A stretch of DNA of 64,000 nucleotides from Panopea generosa (Eukaryota > Mollusca > Bivalvia > Adapedonta > Hiatellidae), in assembly GCA_029582155.1 (NCBI GenBank), contig CM055911.1, positions 27,493,452 to 27,557,451 of the forward strand. Direction: 5' to 3'. Each line of letters starts with the position of its first letter. Positions within the stretch are counted from its first letter, which is position 1. Positions 48,438 to 57,413 of the stretch are shown one piece after another. The notes below the pieces were generated by a model. It searched no databases. It saw nothing but the letters and a program-made list of their open reading frames with translations, and was not told the DNA's origin. The position numbers and the translations under genes are program-made.

Positions 48438-48831
48438 GTATTTACCTTTAATAATTTTTATTATATAATTTATAATTCACATCGATAACAAAAATATAGC
48501 ACCCAATAGTGCGGATACATTTTGGAATGTTTTTGAGAAAATTCACACCTTATAATGTTTGGTAAATGAGTATTTCATTCTGTTGAAGCATTAAGTACCG
48601 GAAACACTCGGTAAAATACATGTGTCCATTATGTCATCACAAACGACGCTAATATAGGTGACGTTAAACCGAAAAAAGACTGATATCTGAAATATTTGTT
48701 TGATAGGATTTTTTTATTTCATGTTTGTATTTTCAACATATGTGTTTAAGGATATTCCTTCCATTTATTTTAAAAAAGATATTCTTTGTCATTACTTTTC
48801 CCCACGACCCGTTTAAAACTATCAATTCGGG

Positions 48832-48900
48832 AAATACTTTACGAAGGCAACAGGTGTCGGCGACCAGATCACATACACGCTCGGTTGTGCACAAGAGCAT
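48832..48900 (+). pseudogene. LU domain exon 2, splice acceptor lost
   Basis: 69 bases nearly identical to 19088-19156, ending at an intact donor (CAT|GTAAGT). The acceptor CAG is now CGG (ATTCGGG|AAA), and the first Cys codon TGC has become TAC. Confidence 0.75.
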
Positions 48901-49637
48901 GTAAGTGGATTTTACTTACTTTAAAAAGTGTACTATTGCAATATTCTATCTTACTGTTTGTGCAAAGGAGCAGTAAGTGTAGCTTAAAACAATACAATAC
49001 GTTGATCTATTTTACTCATTACCAGATTTAAATTAATTATCTGACGACGCTCTGACGCATGCTGCAAAGAACTTGATGGGATTTGTATTAGTATTTTAAA
49101 ACAGAAATACAAACTGTTTTATAAAAACGAATTGGAATGATAATAAATAATATACATTTTCGTAATATATTGATTCAATCTCCACAGACGACGGTGTGTA
49201 AACGATAATGAACTGGGAACTTATGATGTTCAAGTCCTTCCAAATCCTTAAACAGAGAAGCGCTGTATACTTGTCATTCTCTCCATATTGCCCGACCATA
49301 TATTATTATTCTCTTTATGCTTTGGTGTCTGCAAAGTCATCCAATATATATTTATCTGATCGCTTTAGTATTTTACACTGTAGACATATGCATACTAATG
49401 TATTTGAAAGAGAGTAGTCTAGTCCTTTTATTTACACTTCCTCGTTTTAAGATGTGACGACGAAGAAAGAGAGAGGTTGGATGTACCCGTTAAACAGATT
49501 TGAACGCATTAGCAGCTGTTTTACTTGTTAACGTCCAAGGTGGTAACCTTTATTATCATTTCTTCTGTATGCATTATACCTATCATGTTTATGTTTTACT
49601 ATTTATTTTTTTGCCGTTTTTGATGGTTGTATCTTAA

Positions 49638-49672
49638 GAAACTTTGTTTTTCTGGAATCCCCAGTAAGTTGC
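49638..49672 (+). pseudogene. residual 3' end of LU exon 3
   Basis: About 30 bases ending TCTGGAATCCCCAGTAAGTT match the end of exon 18015-18150 and its donor. The CxxCC...DxCN part is deleted, and flanking intron sequence matches on both sides. Confidence 0.65.
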
Positions 49673-50557
49673 AACATGCTAAAGATTTTTTAATTTTGTC
49701 AACACCCTTGCATATCAATTTCACTGTATCCCACATTTCGGCATATTGACAACTAATTGACTGGTTACTAAAATGAATTTGCCCATTCTTTGTTCTTTAT
49801 ATAATCACAATAAGGGGAATAATAGATTATATAATAATAGACACAAAATCTGAATCTAAATCAGCAATCCAAACCATCACTTATGGTCATTAAAAAAGGG
49901 CACGTATTACCAATATTCATTCCATAGAGGTACTCTAGTATGTGAATTGAGGTGAAGTGTTTTTTAGAAGATAATATTCACGGCAACTGTATTGTTGATA
50001 TAAATACAGCATCAATTCACAATTGTTAACAATCCTTGTTTTATTCATTGCGGTTATTGTAGTAGCAAAAATTGTGTAGGCAATTCCACCCAACATAAAC
50101 TGTGCACACTTGGATAATGTCCTAGTAAGTTACACCTCGATTCATGTTTCAACAAGTGTGATTATTACAAAATATAACCATAATAAATAGATCACTGATG
50201 ACCTTAATTGATAAATAACATTATTTCATATAAACAAATGTCGCATATGCCTTCAGAGTTAGAAATACACATTCATATATTATATCGATCTCAGTATCAA
50301 AAAACGAAAGGGTATACGCGTCGTGAAGTTAGAAGTAAGAAGTTAAAATGATGTTCCGATTTTCGTATTTCCATATTGACGCAGGTTATTCTTTAATATT
50401 GGAGGCTATGTATATCAGAGTTACGTTCATATATAATTGCAAAGACGAAAATACAATTCGAAACAGTTTGACGTTAGTGCCTTACAACTGAAATTTTTTT
50501 TTGCCTTAACTGAATTATTGGTTAAATTACTCCATAACATATTTTGTTCTGCAATAG

Positions 50558-50724
50558 TTGACGGTGGATAGAATCGGTGATCCGGCTGAAGAAGCTGTAG
50601 TCTTAGTTGCGGTGTCGGACTACAGAGGGACAGACATTGCTCGAGTCCCTACCCGGAGAGAAACGATTTCCATTGCTTTGAGGACTCGAGTGATGACAGG
50701 GTTGCTTTGAAAGGGGATGGTCAG
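50558..50724 (+). pseudogene. TSP1 exon with all three ladder tryptophans turned into stops
   Basis: Counterpart of 12703-12873 with both splice sites conserved (GCAATAG and TCAG|GTAAAA). The three Trp codons of WxxWxxW are TAG (50569), TGA (50578) and TGA (50587). A three-base and a one-base deletion follow; the latter shifts the frame. Cannot encode a TSP1 domain. Confidence 0.88.
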
Positions 50725-51181
50725 GTAAAATAGTTATAAAAATCAACATGTTTATTTAAGAATTATTATGTATGATGATTTATTAAACGAAATAAAGCGA
50801 TCAATTTGGTAACATTGTTAAATTAATCTAAGCAAACGTTTTATATATAATTTTTTTATAATATAACTATTCAAAACAAAAAGCCATGTTTAAAAACTGA
50901 CTTTTATTCTTCAATAAATATCTTTGTCTCCAAAATGTCCGGGAAATATCACGGCCGTGGAGACAGAATTTCAGCTGCCCCTAAATGAAAATATATATAT
51001 GTTATACAAATGACATCATCACGTTGCTTTTGCTATTAAAAGTCGTGTATTCTAATTCTTCTTTCAGAAATCAGTTGAACAATTAAGTTCAAGTAATTGA
51101 AAACATTAAAACCTAATATTGGGAAAGCTTAATGCATCCCCTCACACATATAGAACATGTTTGTTTTATATCTATAAACAG

Positions 51182-51349
51182 ATGGCCAGCGGTCCACGTG
51201 GTCGGGTTGGGGAGCGTGTAGCGTATCTTGTGGATACGGACAACGGCAACGTATACGCCTCTGTGACAATCCGTCACCGTCGATGTTGGGAAAGCAATAT
51301 CTTGGAAACAGTGAAGATAATAATATTTGTAACCCCAAGCCTTGCCCAG
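51182..51349 (+). pseudogene. TSP1 exon, open but missing key residues
   Basis: 168-base phase 1-1 exon (acceptor TAAACAG, donor CCCAG|GTAACT), open throughout. It encodes DGQRSTWSGWGACSVSCGYG and ends CNPKPCP. The first ladder Trp is Arg, and one framework Cys codon is TAT (Tyr), so folding is doubtful. It is related to the exons at 11193 and 58287. Confidence 0.7.
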
Positions 51350-51511
51350 GTAACTAATAATCATAGTTGTTAGCCTTGCACTACAATCGTGATATATGTC
51401 TGCCAGTCATTTAATCAATAAAAAGTTAGAAGTTAGTTTGAAAATCATGTGTCGTCGTTCGGTATTCACGTGTGCAACTCTTCAGTATTGGAGGATGAGA
51501 AGGTTTAGCAG

Positions 51512-52480
51512 ATGTTGTTACCATTAGCAGATGTTGTTATTATCAGCGGATGTTGTTATCATCAGCGGATGTTGTTACCTTTAGCGGATGTTGTAACCTT
51601 TAGCGAATGTTGTTACCTTTCGCGGATGTTGTTACATTTAGTGGCTGTTGTTACCTTTCGCGAATGTTGTTACCTTTCGCGAATGTTGTTACCTTTCGCG
51701 GATGCTGCTACCATAAGCGGATGTTGTAATCTTTAGCATAGGTTATTACCTTTAACGGATATTACCATTGACGGATGTTTTTACCATTAGCGGATGTTGT
51801 TACCATTAGTGGATGATGTTACATTTCGCTAGTGGTTATTACCTTTAACGGATGTTACCATTGGCGGATGATGTTAACATCAGCGGATGTTCTAACCTTT
51901 AGCAGCGGTTATTACCTTTAAGGGATGTTACCATTAGCGGATGTTGTAACCTATAGAGGATGTTGTTACCATCAGCAGATGTTGGTACCTTTAGCAGAGG
52001 TTATTACCTTTAACGGATGTTACCATTAGCGGATGTTGTAACCTATAGAGGATGTTGTTACCATCAGCAGATGTTGGTACCTTTAGCAGAGGTTATTACC
52101 TTTAACGGATGTTACCATTAGCGGATGTTGTAACCTATAGAGGATGTTGTTACCATCAGCAGATGTTGGTACCTTAAGCAGAGGTTATTACCTTTAACGG
52201 ATATTACCATTGACGGATGTTGTTACCATTAGCGGATGTTGTTACCATTAGTGGATGATGTTACATTTCGCTAGTGGTTATTACCTTTAACGGATGTTAC
52301 CATTGGCGGATGATGTTAACATCAGCGGATGTTCTAACCTTTAGCAGCGGTTATTACCTTTAAGGAATGTTACCATTAGCGGATGTTTTAACCTATAGAG
52401 GATGTTGTTACCATCAGTAGATGTTGGTACCTTTAGCAGAGGTTATTATCTTTAACGGATGTTATCATGCGTTTGTTGGC
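51512..52480. repeat. ~21-bp minisatellite with 92-bp and 442-bp higher-order repeats
   Basis: Core units look like GCGGATGTTGTTACCTTTA. A composite 92-base unit, containing GTAACCTATAGAGGATGTTG and CAGCAGATGTTGGTACC, is repeated about three times (51925-52200). A larger block recurs with ATTACCATTG at 51761 and 52203, 442 bases apart. It lies in the intron between TSP1 and C1q. The open frame at 52520-52867 is a chance extension of the decayed repeat. Confidence 0.9.
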
Positions 52481-53440
52481 ACTTTTAATTAATCTACAAT
52501 TAACGAACTGTTATACCTTTTGCAGATATTTTTACTTCAGTTGATGTTTTATAGCCGATGGTGTTACCGTGAGCGGAGGTTTATACCTTTAGTAGAGATT
52601 ATTGTCTTACATTGTATTAATAAGCAGGTTTTGTTTTGTATAGTAGAAATTGTTGACGATTGTTGTTATGTTTGGCGGAGGTTATTGCCTTTTGTGGGTG
52701 AGGTTTTATTTAGCGTTGAAATGATTACCGTAAACAGAAATGTGTTTGTTTTACTGGTCGTTGAAATTGGTTCCATCATCCTAATAATAGCGTCGAAAAT
52801 GGTGCCTTTAGCATTAAAATTATTATGTTTAGTGGATCTTGTTGTAACTATTTACAGATCAAATTAAGAAATGAAGTAAGAATTGGTTGCGAAAATTCTT
52901 TGACATTTTAAAATATCATCTTATTTTTTTGTTTTAAAAATAGAGGGACTGTGGTGGGGGCGGAAGGGTGGGGGGAGTGAGTTCACAAACAAAATCAATG
53001 TAACTGTAAACTTTTTTTGTGTTCCTTTCATTTTAACCAAGAAAGGTGTGCTACCCAAATATAAATTCAGAAATGTTCTTTTGTTTGGTTCAGGAGAAGT
53101 TCTTATTGGAAACACCAAATGTGCCATCCGAACACAAATGTCTACTCTGAAACAGTAACTTAGCGGAAGTAGTTACAGTTGTTATATTATTAGGCAGATA
53201 TTACTTAACGTTGCTAAGGAGGATATTATCATTAGTGTTGTTATAAACTTCCTCTATCACAAAATCATTTGTAACTAATATTCGTTTAATTTACTAGTTT
53301 GTGTATAACGTAGGTTATTCGGCATTCAGTATAAACGTTTTTTGAATCGATCAGATACTGAGAAATTCTTTTGTAACTTTCTATTATAACCGGTATATAT
53401 ATAACATGGGGGATAGTTTGTACTAATATTTCAGTTTGTA
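52481..53440. other. intron remainder, no recognised feature
   Basis: Decayed minisatellite sequence fades into unique AT-rich sequence, with a G-rich tract near 52948-52978. Confidence 0.4.
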
Positions 53441-53446
53441 TTATTA

Positions 53447-53482
<36 letters not shown>
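53441..53482. repeat. (ATT)n microsatellite at a splice acceptor
   Basis: About 13 ATT units run directly into TTAAG|CTGG, the acceptor of the C1q exon. The usual pyrimidine tract is replaced by the microsatellite. Confidence 0.9.
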
Positions 53483-53483
<1 letters not shown>

Positions 53484-53484
53484 G

Positions 53485-53972
53485 CTGGCCAAACAGCCTT
53501 CACGGTGAGTAATCCAAAAGGTACGTTGTTAGCGGATATTCCGATATTCACACATATACACAACAACATTGGCGGCGGTTATAACCAGACAACGGGCAAG
53601 TTCACCTGTCATCTGGCAGGACTCTACCAATTTTCAGTAACAGTCAGGTAGTATGAATCGCCAGGAGCAGCTGTCGTTTATTATTATGTTAGACACAATT
53701 GTCATAATGGTGTATATGCTGACACTGATCCTAGCGCATCAGGTTACGACTCAGGAACAGTATCTATGTTCTTAAGACTCATTGTGGGCGATGTTGTTGA
53801 TTTAGCATGTGGAAATTGGCAATACGTTAAAATAGACATTGGTACAGTTTTCAGTGATGCTCTTGTCTGTCCTTATCAAATATATGAGAGTCGCTACATA
53901 TATATATATATATATATACTGAACGGAGCAGCTAATACTTTTGTATTTCCAATAACTTTGTCGATATATTGA
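53485..53972 (+). pseudogene. C1q domain exon with an internal stop
   Basis: From a phase-1 acceptor the frame encodes AGQTAFTV, FTHIHNNIGGGYNQTTGKFTC, LAGLYQFSVTV, YYYVRHN, GTVSMFLRLIVGDVVDL and FSDAL, the ordered beta-strand signature of a C1q head. A TAG at 53649-53651 interrupts it. After the last strand the frame runs through a (TA)n microsatellite (53897-53918) and stops at 53972, where the intact homologue at 57003 ends in GALIAAA. The domain would normally trimerise and bind ligands outside the cell. Confidence 0.8.
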
Positions 53973-54969
53973 GTAATGTTAATAAAATGTGTATACGACA
54001 TCAGCAGTATTGATTTTTTTTATTTGATATTGCCTAAATGTTCTATCTTATTCAAGTACAAATTTCAAGGAAATTGCTTAGTACATTTTGAGAAAATTGG
54101 TTACATAAAATGTCAAGTGGCGGGTTAGCTGTTCTGTTCAGTATATTTATTTAAAGGTTTAAGGTATATAATTTGAGGCGTTGGCTTGGTTATAGATGCT
54201 TCTCTTTTGGCGAACATTCTTTATGAATATTTGTATGATCAATTATAACATTGGGATATGGATACAATAGTTAATAAACTGTGTCACAGACATCCATGTT
54301 TTAATTGTTCTTCTGGTTATATGTTTGACTTTAACATTTTTATTCTAATATCAAGTCATGTCGAATGATAGTTTAATGTAAACAATTTGTAATACGAATA
54401 TAAATTATTATACTATTGACCACAAAACGGAAGTATGGGTCACACTTCTCAGAGTGTCATTATTTCCAAATCATTGATAAAATATGAGAAAATCGTCAAA
54501 TAAATTATTTACTGAGTTTTTACTTTTTTTTTTCTTTTTTTTTTTTCAATATTATATTTTACGTCATAATCATTGTTTTTTCCTGACCGACATATGCTTT
54601 AAACGAACAAACAAACTTTCGATAACAAAGTTACTATGAAAATATTATTCTATATCATGCAAATATCAATTAACAACACTCTTATATGTATTTCGTTTTA
54701 ATTTCGGAGACTGTGATTAACCAGGAACATGACAGAATAAAAGGCATTCTTTATCGTACACCTTTGACAAAAAAGTGTCAAGTAGCTTTTATATTCATTA
54801 GTTTTTATCGGTACGAAAGAAAGAAAGTAATGTTTTAAATATGTTTTATAAATATTGGTAATATTACAAAAACATACTACTTTGACACCGCCGCTTAAAT
54901 ATAAAACTTTTAATATTATTTCTCAAATATGAAGTCTCAGGTAGATTGATAGATTGATTGAATATTTAG
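53973..54969. other. no recognised gene
   Basis: AT-rich, with a T-rich tract at 54521-54548. No open frame of note. Confidence 0.4.
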
Positions 54970-55145
54970 AGTTACCGCAAGTAACTGATAACTTTCCCAC
55001 TTGAATCTGTGGCGAGAGACGAATGATAATGAGACACAATGTCGTATATCAATCATCACGGAGACTGTTGCCGGGCGGGGTATTCGAACTCACGACCCCT
55101 GGATTGATAGTCAGACGCGTAACCGACTGAGCTAATTGGGCTCTG
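54970..55145 (-). mobile_element. tRNA-derived SINE, subfamily 2, complete head
   Basis: On the minus strand it reads GCCCAATTAGCTCAGTCGGT (A box), TCTGACTATCAATCCAGGGG and GTGAGTTCGAATACCCCGCC (B box). Then come CAACAGTCTCCGTGATGATT, TCATTATCATTCGTCTCTCG and CAGTTACTTGCGG. The head forms most of a tRNA cloverleaf sequence pattern. Copies at 23046, 40335 and 38610 are less complete. Confidence 0.75.
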
Positions 55146-55299
55146 AAAAGGAGAAACACGATATAAACAAATACGACACATATATAAATATTTTCAAAAT
55201 ATATCATTAATTAAATTTTAATAAGAGGCCCACGTCTCAGGTAGAAGGACTTGGATATAAATATCCTTGTGTCGTCATACATTCATAGAAGTTAAGATA

Positions 55300-55335
55300 A
55301 ATCTCCCCCACCCAACCCCCCATCCCCCCACACAC
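55300..55335. repeat. C-rich / (CA)n tract
   Basis: CCCCCACCCAACCCCCC is followed by CACACACACAC. It immediately precedes the CpG-rich repeat region. Confidence 0.7.
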
Positions 55336-55394
55336 ACACTCATAAGAAGACCAAGACTAAAAATCCTAAAAATTTCGATGAACGCAGCGGGGAC

Positions 55395-55945
55395 GTGGTC
55401 TTTACGGAAAAAAAGTGCGATTTTTAAGTTCATATTACGTCCTTACTACGTCGCTTCCAGGTTTTCACTGCGTGTAACACGTCCCCGCTAATATCTTACC
55501 ACGCGTATGATCACGCGCGCACCACGTCCAATGCGTTCTTACTACGGCCTTACTACGTTCTTATTACGACCAATCATATCTCAACACGCTCTTACCACGA
55601 GCTTACCACGCAATTACCATGCTTACAACCCAGTGACAACGCAGTGAGAACGCCATGCAGTCTTTCCCATCAGCACCATGCTTGTACTACTTCAATGAAG
55701 TCTCTACGTTAGTTACGTTGATACTGCGTCATTGCCGTCATTACCTCGTCATTATTAGGTTCTTACTGCTTTCTGATTCAACCATGTCCTCACTACGTTT
55801 TTTTAACATGTTCAAAGTTTGACCACGTCTTCCACGTCCATGGAGACCATTTCACGACCTTATTGATTTCCATTGCGTTCTTACTATACTGTACACATTC
55901 TTACTGCGTCCACCCATTTTTTAAGGACGTTGTGGGAACGTGGCT
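55395..55945. repeat. CpG-rich degenerate short repeat (TTACTACG-type)
   Basis: Imperfect 10-12 base units such as CGTTCTTACTACG, CTTACCACG and CGTCATTACC recur over about 500 bases, giving many CpGs in an otherwise CpG-poor window. The edges are GGGGACGTGGTC on the left and AACGTGGCTGAGTG on the right. No coding frame persists. It could be a distinct dispersed element or a decayed array. Confidence 0.6.
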
Positions 55946-56304
55946 GAGTGTGAGATTAGGGTGTGGGGGGAGGGTTAGGGTTTTTTGCAACATTACCGTC
56001 AATCGTCCTTCCTCGGCCAATTTCGTCATCCTTCCGTATTAGACTCCATTAGGATAATCGGGAAGGTGGTCCGAATGCAAAACCGTGTGTCCTTTTAAAT
56101 AATCTTGGTTGCACATTGCGCTAAAAACAGAAACGTTCCGAATCGGTATTGTTAATAAAATGAGGAAACTTTATCAATAATGAAGTATGAAAAAGGCAAA
56201 AATGTTATGCTAATATATTTTAGCTATTTGCGACTTAATAAAACTTATATGAATCACCCTTTAGTAGTATTCTCGAATGATTTTTCAGTTTTGTTTTTAA
56301 ACTA
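55946..56304. other. no recognised feature
   Basis: Short G-rich piece (GGGTGTGGGGGGAGGG, near 55959), then AT-rich sequence. Confidence 0.4.
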
Positions 56305-56390
56305 GATGCTGCCGTGAAGAGCTTGTGATCTAAACCGCAACCTCCAACATGAGTGGCCAACACTATATCCTATCCACTAACTCTTAATTA
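56305..56390 (-). mobile_element. tRNA-like SINE head (minus)
   Basis: Minus strand: GAGTTAGTGGATAGGATATA, GTGTTGGCCACTCATG, GAGGTTGCGGTTTAGATCAC. It is collinear with the head at 136-210, including GTGTTGGCC and GGTTGCGG, but the B box is degraded. Confidence 0.5.
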
Positions 56391-56821
56391 AAACTCTTCA
56401 ACGTTTTACTATTCTACCCTTTGAAGGTACCGATAAGCCAGGACACAGAGTCTGATAACCGGAAATAGCCGACTGATGTTTTACCAGCTTGTATCACCAT
56501 CTCGCCAATATAAAGAGAATCTCACTTACCAACAAACGAAAGGCCTGAGTTAACCGGGCCCGGCTATTGAATATTGTAAAAAAGCTATTCTTCACTTTAC
56601 ATTGTCAGTCATTTGACGGTTATTAAACATAAACCTTAGATATCTAGTTTACCATGAAAGATTGGGTTATTGTGAGAGTTGTTTTGACTATGTATTTGGT
56701 GTCCATACTTGCTTGTAAATTTTGTTCTGAAAATAAAACGGGTCTCTAAATGTGTTTTTTAAAATTCATTCTTGAGTTCAATTCTAAGAATATTCTTAAG
56801 AATGGTTGGTGAATATCACCC

Positions 56822-56850
56822 CAGAGCTTCAACTGTAAACCAAGCTGTGG
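56822..56850 (+). repeat. isolated relic of the 83-bp satellite
   Basis: AGAGCTTCAACTGTAAACC, then AAGC, matches the satellite core AGAGCTTCACCTGTAAACC-AAGC with one substitution over 23 bases. Flanking sequence does not extend the match. It lies about 150 bases beyond the stop of the intact C1q exon. Confidence 0.5.
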
Positions 56851-56909
56851 GTAAAGAGTTGTTTGATTCTTGTACACTTCATCTAACAGATCAAAGTAAA
56901 ATAATCACG

Positions 56910-56915
56910 TTTATT
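56910..56915 (-). terminator. poly(A) signal for the TSP1-C1q gene
   Basis: AATAAA on the minus strand, about 90 bases downstream of the C1q stop codon, in the expected place and orientation. Confidence 0.5.
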
Positions 56916-57002
56916 TTATTTATAATTATGTGTGTCATATGTGCATGCTTGATTGTCAAGAATTATATTATACTTAAAATATTATATCAATGTGCAATAC
57001 AT

Positions 57003-57413
57003 TCAGGCAGCTGCAATTAGTGCCCCACTAAATATAGCGGTGTCCGAATGTTCGACACTTGTCCATCCGCCACAATACAGGTTCACTCTGTCACCTACTG
57101 CCAATGTAAGGTATGTTGACGTCGAGGCACTCTTCCAGCTGTCACCTAATTCGACATATATATATGCTCTTACAATGCTAGAGTCATTATGTCTAATATA
57201 GCAATAAGATATTCCCGAAGACGTCGTAAATGAAATTGAAAACTGGTAAGTTCCGGCAACAGTGCATGTAAAATCCCCGGATGTTTTGTTGTAACAGTTG
57301 CCGATGTTGGTGATTACTTTGGTAAATATAGGTTGTCCAGTAGTCGTGCTGCCACTGACGAGAGTTGGCGACGGATAATACGCTGAGAAGATTATAACTG
57401 GGACTGAAATAAC
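57003..57413 (-). CDS. terminal C1q domain exon
   Basis: The acceptor TTATTTCAG (AG at 57415-57414) opens 411 bases in phase 1, ending in TGA. The product contains SAYYPSPTLVSG, PIFTKVITNIGNCYN, GDFTCTVAGTYQFSISF, CYIRHNDSSIVRAYIYVE, STYLTLAVGDRVNLYCGGW and IFSGALIAAA: a full C1q head of about 136 residues. No collagen repeat precedes it. The frame is also open 5' of the acceptor, and a start at 57593 with a hydrophobic stretch is possible, which would make a free-standing C1q. I prefer the spliced form because site, phase and the paralogous locus agree. Confidence 0.88.
   Translation of the reverse strand, partial: VISVPVIIFSAYYPSPTLVSGSTTTGQPIFTKVITNIGNCYNKTSGDFTCTVAGTYQFSISFTTSSGISYCYIRHNDSSIVRAYIYVELGDSWKSASTSTYLTLAVGDRVNLYCGGWTSVEHSDTAIFSGALIAAA

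Larger units (their letters stand above)
48358..53972 (+). pseudogene. inverted paralogue of the LU-TSP1 gene, with C1q exon; decayed
   Basis: Plus-strand counterpart of the minus-strand gene at 11193-20319. Exons: LU-1 48358-48437, LU-2 48832-48900, a stub of LU-3 at 49638-49672, TSP1 50558-50724 and 51182-51349, and C1q 53485-53972. Introns also match the first gene, for example 48901-49100 and 49640-50100. Damage includes a lost acceptor and a lost cysteine in LU-2, deletion of most of LU-3 and of the ShK and first TSP1 exons, three stops and a one-base deletion in a TSP1 exon, and a stop in C1q. No signal-peptide exon was found. Its value is that it shows C1q following TSP1 in this family. 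Confidence 0.8.

Noticed and set aside
50558-50724. A-to-I RNA editing restoring Trp from TAG/TGA in the TSP1 exon
   Set aside because: Editing could in principle read these codons as Trp. But the exon also has a one-base deletion, and neighbouring LU exons have lost a splice acceptor and a cysteine. Pseudogene decay is simpler.
52520-52867. 115-codon plus-strand frame with hydrophobic content
   Set aside because: It is an extension of decayed GATGTTGTTACC-type minisatellite within the TSP1-C1q intron.
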